A DNA stretch of 64,000 nt from Clostridium_AD sp050717635 (GTDB taxonomy: Bacteria; Bacillota; Clostridia; Clostridiales; Clostridiaceae), in contig NZ_JBOITO010000031.1 of NCBI RefSeq assembly GCF_050717635.1, positions 1 to 64,000 on the forward strand. Reading direction: 5' to 3'. Shown one piece after another: positions 62,247 to 64,000 of this stretch. The position numbers and the translations under genes are program-made. How positions within the stretch are numbered: the stretch's first letter is position 1; each line of letters opens with the position of its first letter. Under the pieces are notes generated by a model. That model saw nothing but the letters and a program-made list of their open reading frames with translations. It did not search any database and was not told where the DNA came from.

Positions 62247-63323
62247 CTAATTTGATAATAAGAAATTTACAACTTTACTTGAAACATTATTGTCAATATA
62301 ACCATCTGGATAGCTCCAGCATTTATTTACATTTGCCATAAGCCTTGCGCACATAATAATTTTGTCGTAATTAACACCTGAAACCACATTACTTCCACAT
62401 TCAACTGTTTCTGGCCTTTCAGTAGTATCTCTTATTGTAACTGTAGGTATTTGAAATATGCAGCACTCTTCTTGGACAGTGCCACTATCTGTTAGTGCAA
62501 AGGCTCCATTCTTTTCAAGCTTTATAAAATCAAAAAAACCAAATGGTTCACTATAAATTATATTTTTATTGACATTCAGTAAGCCAAATTTATCTATTTT
62601 ACTTTTAGTTCTTGGGTGAACGCTAAAAATTACTTTACACTTAAATTCCTTTTGTATTGAATCAATAGCATTTAGTATGATTTCTAACCTTTCCTTCACA
62701 TCCACATTTTCAGCTCTATGAATGGTTGCTAATATATATCTGCCTTTTTCTAAATTTAAAATCCTTAAAATATCACTTTTTTCAATATTTTCATCATAGT
62801 ATCTCAGTACTTCAAATATTGGGTTACCTGATACAAATATTTTGTTTTTTGATATTCCATCTCTTAAAAGGTTTTCTCTACTCCCTGCAGTATAAGGCAT
62901 AGCATAAGTTGAAACTGCATCTATTATCTTTCGATTTTTCTCCTCTGGTACCTTTAAATCAAAACATCTGTTACCTGCTTCCATATGAAATACAGGTATG
63001 CCAAGTCTCTCAGCTATAATTGCAGATAAGCCGCTATTTGTATCCCCAAGTATTAAAATTTTATCTGGTTTTTCACTTAATATGACTTCTTCTACAAGTT
63101 GTAGTAATTTCCCCACTTGTATGCCAAAACTATCCGCAGGTATTTGTAAATAGTAATCAGGTTTTCTAATGTCTAACTCCTGAAAAAATATATCATTTAA
63201 AAGAGAAGAATAATTCTGACCTGTATGAACCAAAATATGATCACAGTTCTCGTCTAATTTTTTTATAATTAATGACAGTCTTATTATTTCTGGTCTAGTT
63301 CCTAGAATTGTCATTACTTTCAT
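62247..63323 (-). CDS. wecB: UDP-N-acetylglucosamine 2-epimerase family (non-hydrolysing)
   Basis: The 358-residue protein has the WecB/MnaA signature GTRPEIIRLSLIIKKL at its N-terminus, HTGQNYSS, ILGDTNSGLSA, FHMEAGNRCF and LTDSGTVQEECCIF, all family landmarks of the two Rossmann domains. In this cluster it is likely to act at C-2 of the 6-deoxy product (as WbvD or CapG do) rather than on UDP-GlcNAc itself. It follows the partial glycosyltransferase gene by two bases. Confidence 0.9.
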   Translation of the reverse strand: MKVMTILGTRPEIIRLSLIIKKLDENCDHILVHTGQNYSSLLNDIFFQELDIRKPDYYLQIPADSFGIQVGKLLQLVEEVILSEKPDKILILGDTNSGLSAIIAERLGIPVFHMEAGNRCFDLKVPEEKNRKIIDAVSTYAMPYTAGSRENLLRDGISKNKIFVSGNPIFEVLRYYDENIEKSDILRILNLEKGRYILATIHRAENVDVKERLEIILNAIDSIQKEFKCKVIFSVHPRTKSKIDKFGLLNVNKNIIYSEPFGFFDFIKLEKNGAFALTDSGTVQEECCIFQIPTVTIRDTTERPETVECGSNVVSGVNYDKIIMCARLMANVNKCWSYPDGYIDNNVSSKVVNFLLSN

Positions 63324-63325
63324 AG

Positions 63326-64000
63326 CTAAATCACCCCTAGGTCTTTGACTTGTTCCAAATACTTATCATATTTTTCTTTAACCATAATAAGTTCATTTAA
63401 AAAATTTGTTCCTTGTTTTAAGCCTTCATCAATATACTTCATTCCCTCTTTTGCAAACACATAACAATATTTAATTAATTCTTCCTTGGTAACATTTCCT
63501 TTTACATATTCAGGTATTGCATTCATATTTATATGATTTTCAATTTGATTATAATAAAACAGTGCTAATACATAATTTTTTAATTGATCACTATTTTCAA
63601 ATCTATTCCATTCAATATCTGGAGCATATACTTCTTCTTTAAAATTTTTAATAATATAATCAAAAATTGAAACTGCTGAATCTATTCTTTTTTGTAGATT
63701 ATGGGACAAGTTATTGGAATGGATTCTATAATTTATTACAGCAGTATCAATTTTACCGTAGTTCCAGTTATATTTAATAAACTGTAATGAGTTTAAAGTA
63801 TCTGAGGAAAAATCATTATTTCTATATATTATCCAATTTATTTTATTGCTCCTAAAAAAACTCAATCTATAGAGGCAATTCATAGGTATAAGTCCAGACC
63901 CAGTAGCAAATATATGTTTAACCACATCACTTTGTGGATAAACTGCATTATCCCACTGCTGAACTTTCATATTATTTTCATCTACTATATTAAGACTACT
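63326..64000 (-). CDS. Glycosyltransferase, C-terminal part (runs off the window)
   Basis: The frame stays open to the window edge, so the internal ATG at 63970 is not the true start. The visible 224 residues contain FATGSGLIPMNCLYRLSFF, RNNDFSSDTLN (an ED-like acceptor-binding region) and INYRIHSNNLSHN, typical of the second half of GT2-type transferases. The N-terminal nucleotide-sugar domain lies outside the window. It precedes the 2-epimerase gene and probably adds a sugar made by this cluster. Confidence 0.7.
   Translation of the reverse strand, partial: SSLNIVDENNMKVQQWDNAVYPQSDVVKHIFATGSGLIPMNCLYRLSFFRSNKINWIIYRNNDFSSDTLNSLQFIKYNWNYGKIDTAVINYRIHSNNLSHNLQKRIDSAVSIFDYIIKNFKEEVYAPDIEWNRFENSDQLKNYVLALFYYNQIENHINMNAIPEYVKGNVTKEELIKYCYVFAKEGMKYIDEGLKQGTNFLNELIMVKEKYDKYLEQVKDLGVI

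Noticed and set aside
1..64000. CRISPR array or prophage
   Set aside because: I saw no regularly spaced repeats, integrase, capsid or terminase genes. The restriction-modification pair is the only defence system recognised.

Overview
The window is AT-rich, densely packed low-GC Gram-positive DNA. Strong GGAGG-type ribosome binding sites, frequent TTG and GTG starts, intrinsic terminators ending in T runs, and the gene content (PadR/DUF2812 pair, 4Fe-4S ferredoxin, tungsten enzymes, YkuD and Amidase_3 wall enzymes) point to an anaerobic Clostridium-like chromosome. The left edge cuts a group II intron and the right edge cuts a glycosyltransferase gene.

Layout. 1-24 kb is housekeeping: a group IIC intron end behind a terminator, an exported M16C protease, a wall hydrolase, a ClC antiporter, UppP, a Nudix hydrolase, tRNA-Lys, purine nucleoside phosphorylase, a nitroreductase, a beta-lactamase-like protein, a THUMP-type methyltransferase, aminopeptidase P, a DICT/HD-GYP protein, zwf with a cyclase-family hydrolase, a PadR/DUF2812 pair with a clear operator, an Xre/membrane pair, a MYG1 protein and an amidase. 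24-28 kb has a ferredoxin, a FliB-like protein and an L,D-transpeptidase. 28-35 kb is a five-gene exopolysaccharide operon whose content matches Bacillus ydaKLMN (degenerate GGDEF receptor, DUF2334, GT2 synthase, BcsB-like) plus a glycoside hydrolase. 35-39 kb has a CAT-family acetyltransferase and a BsuBI/PstI-type restriction-modification pair. 39-44 kb is metal handling: a His-tailed EamA exporter with a CsoR-type repressor, and csoR-copA, each preceded by a C-run/G-run operator. Between them lie tRNA-Ser and a structured element carrying tRNA-like fragments. A 97-residue gene with one in-frame UGA and a following hairpin (43790-44083) looks like a selenoprotein gene.

44-59 kb is the most coherent part: a tungsten-cofactor locus. 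A Moco/Tuco-type riboswitch and leader terminator precede tupABC (tungstate uptake), mog, moeA, a moeA-PBP fusion, moaA, two MOSC genes, moaC and a sigma-54 activator gene. Behind the activator's terminator lies a -24/-12 promoter driving aldehyde ferredoxin oxidoreductase and a MoaD-like protein, with palindromic candidate enhancer sites upstream. A tandem E1-like MoeB is convergent. The genes imply one flow: tungstate import, pterin synthesis, metal insertion, then sigma-54-controlled production of the tungstoenzyme. No moaE is seen.

59-64 kb is a surface-polysaccharide cluster: UDP-GlcNAc 4,6-dehydratase, FkbM methyltransferase, RmlD-type reductase, UDP-GlcNAc 2-epimerase and a partial glycosyltransferase. 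It fits synthesis of an L-configured N-acetylated 6-deoxyhexose.
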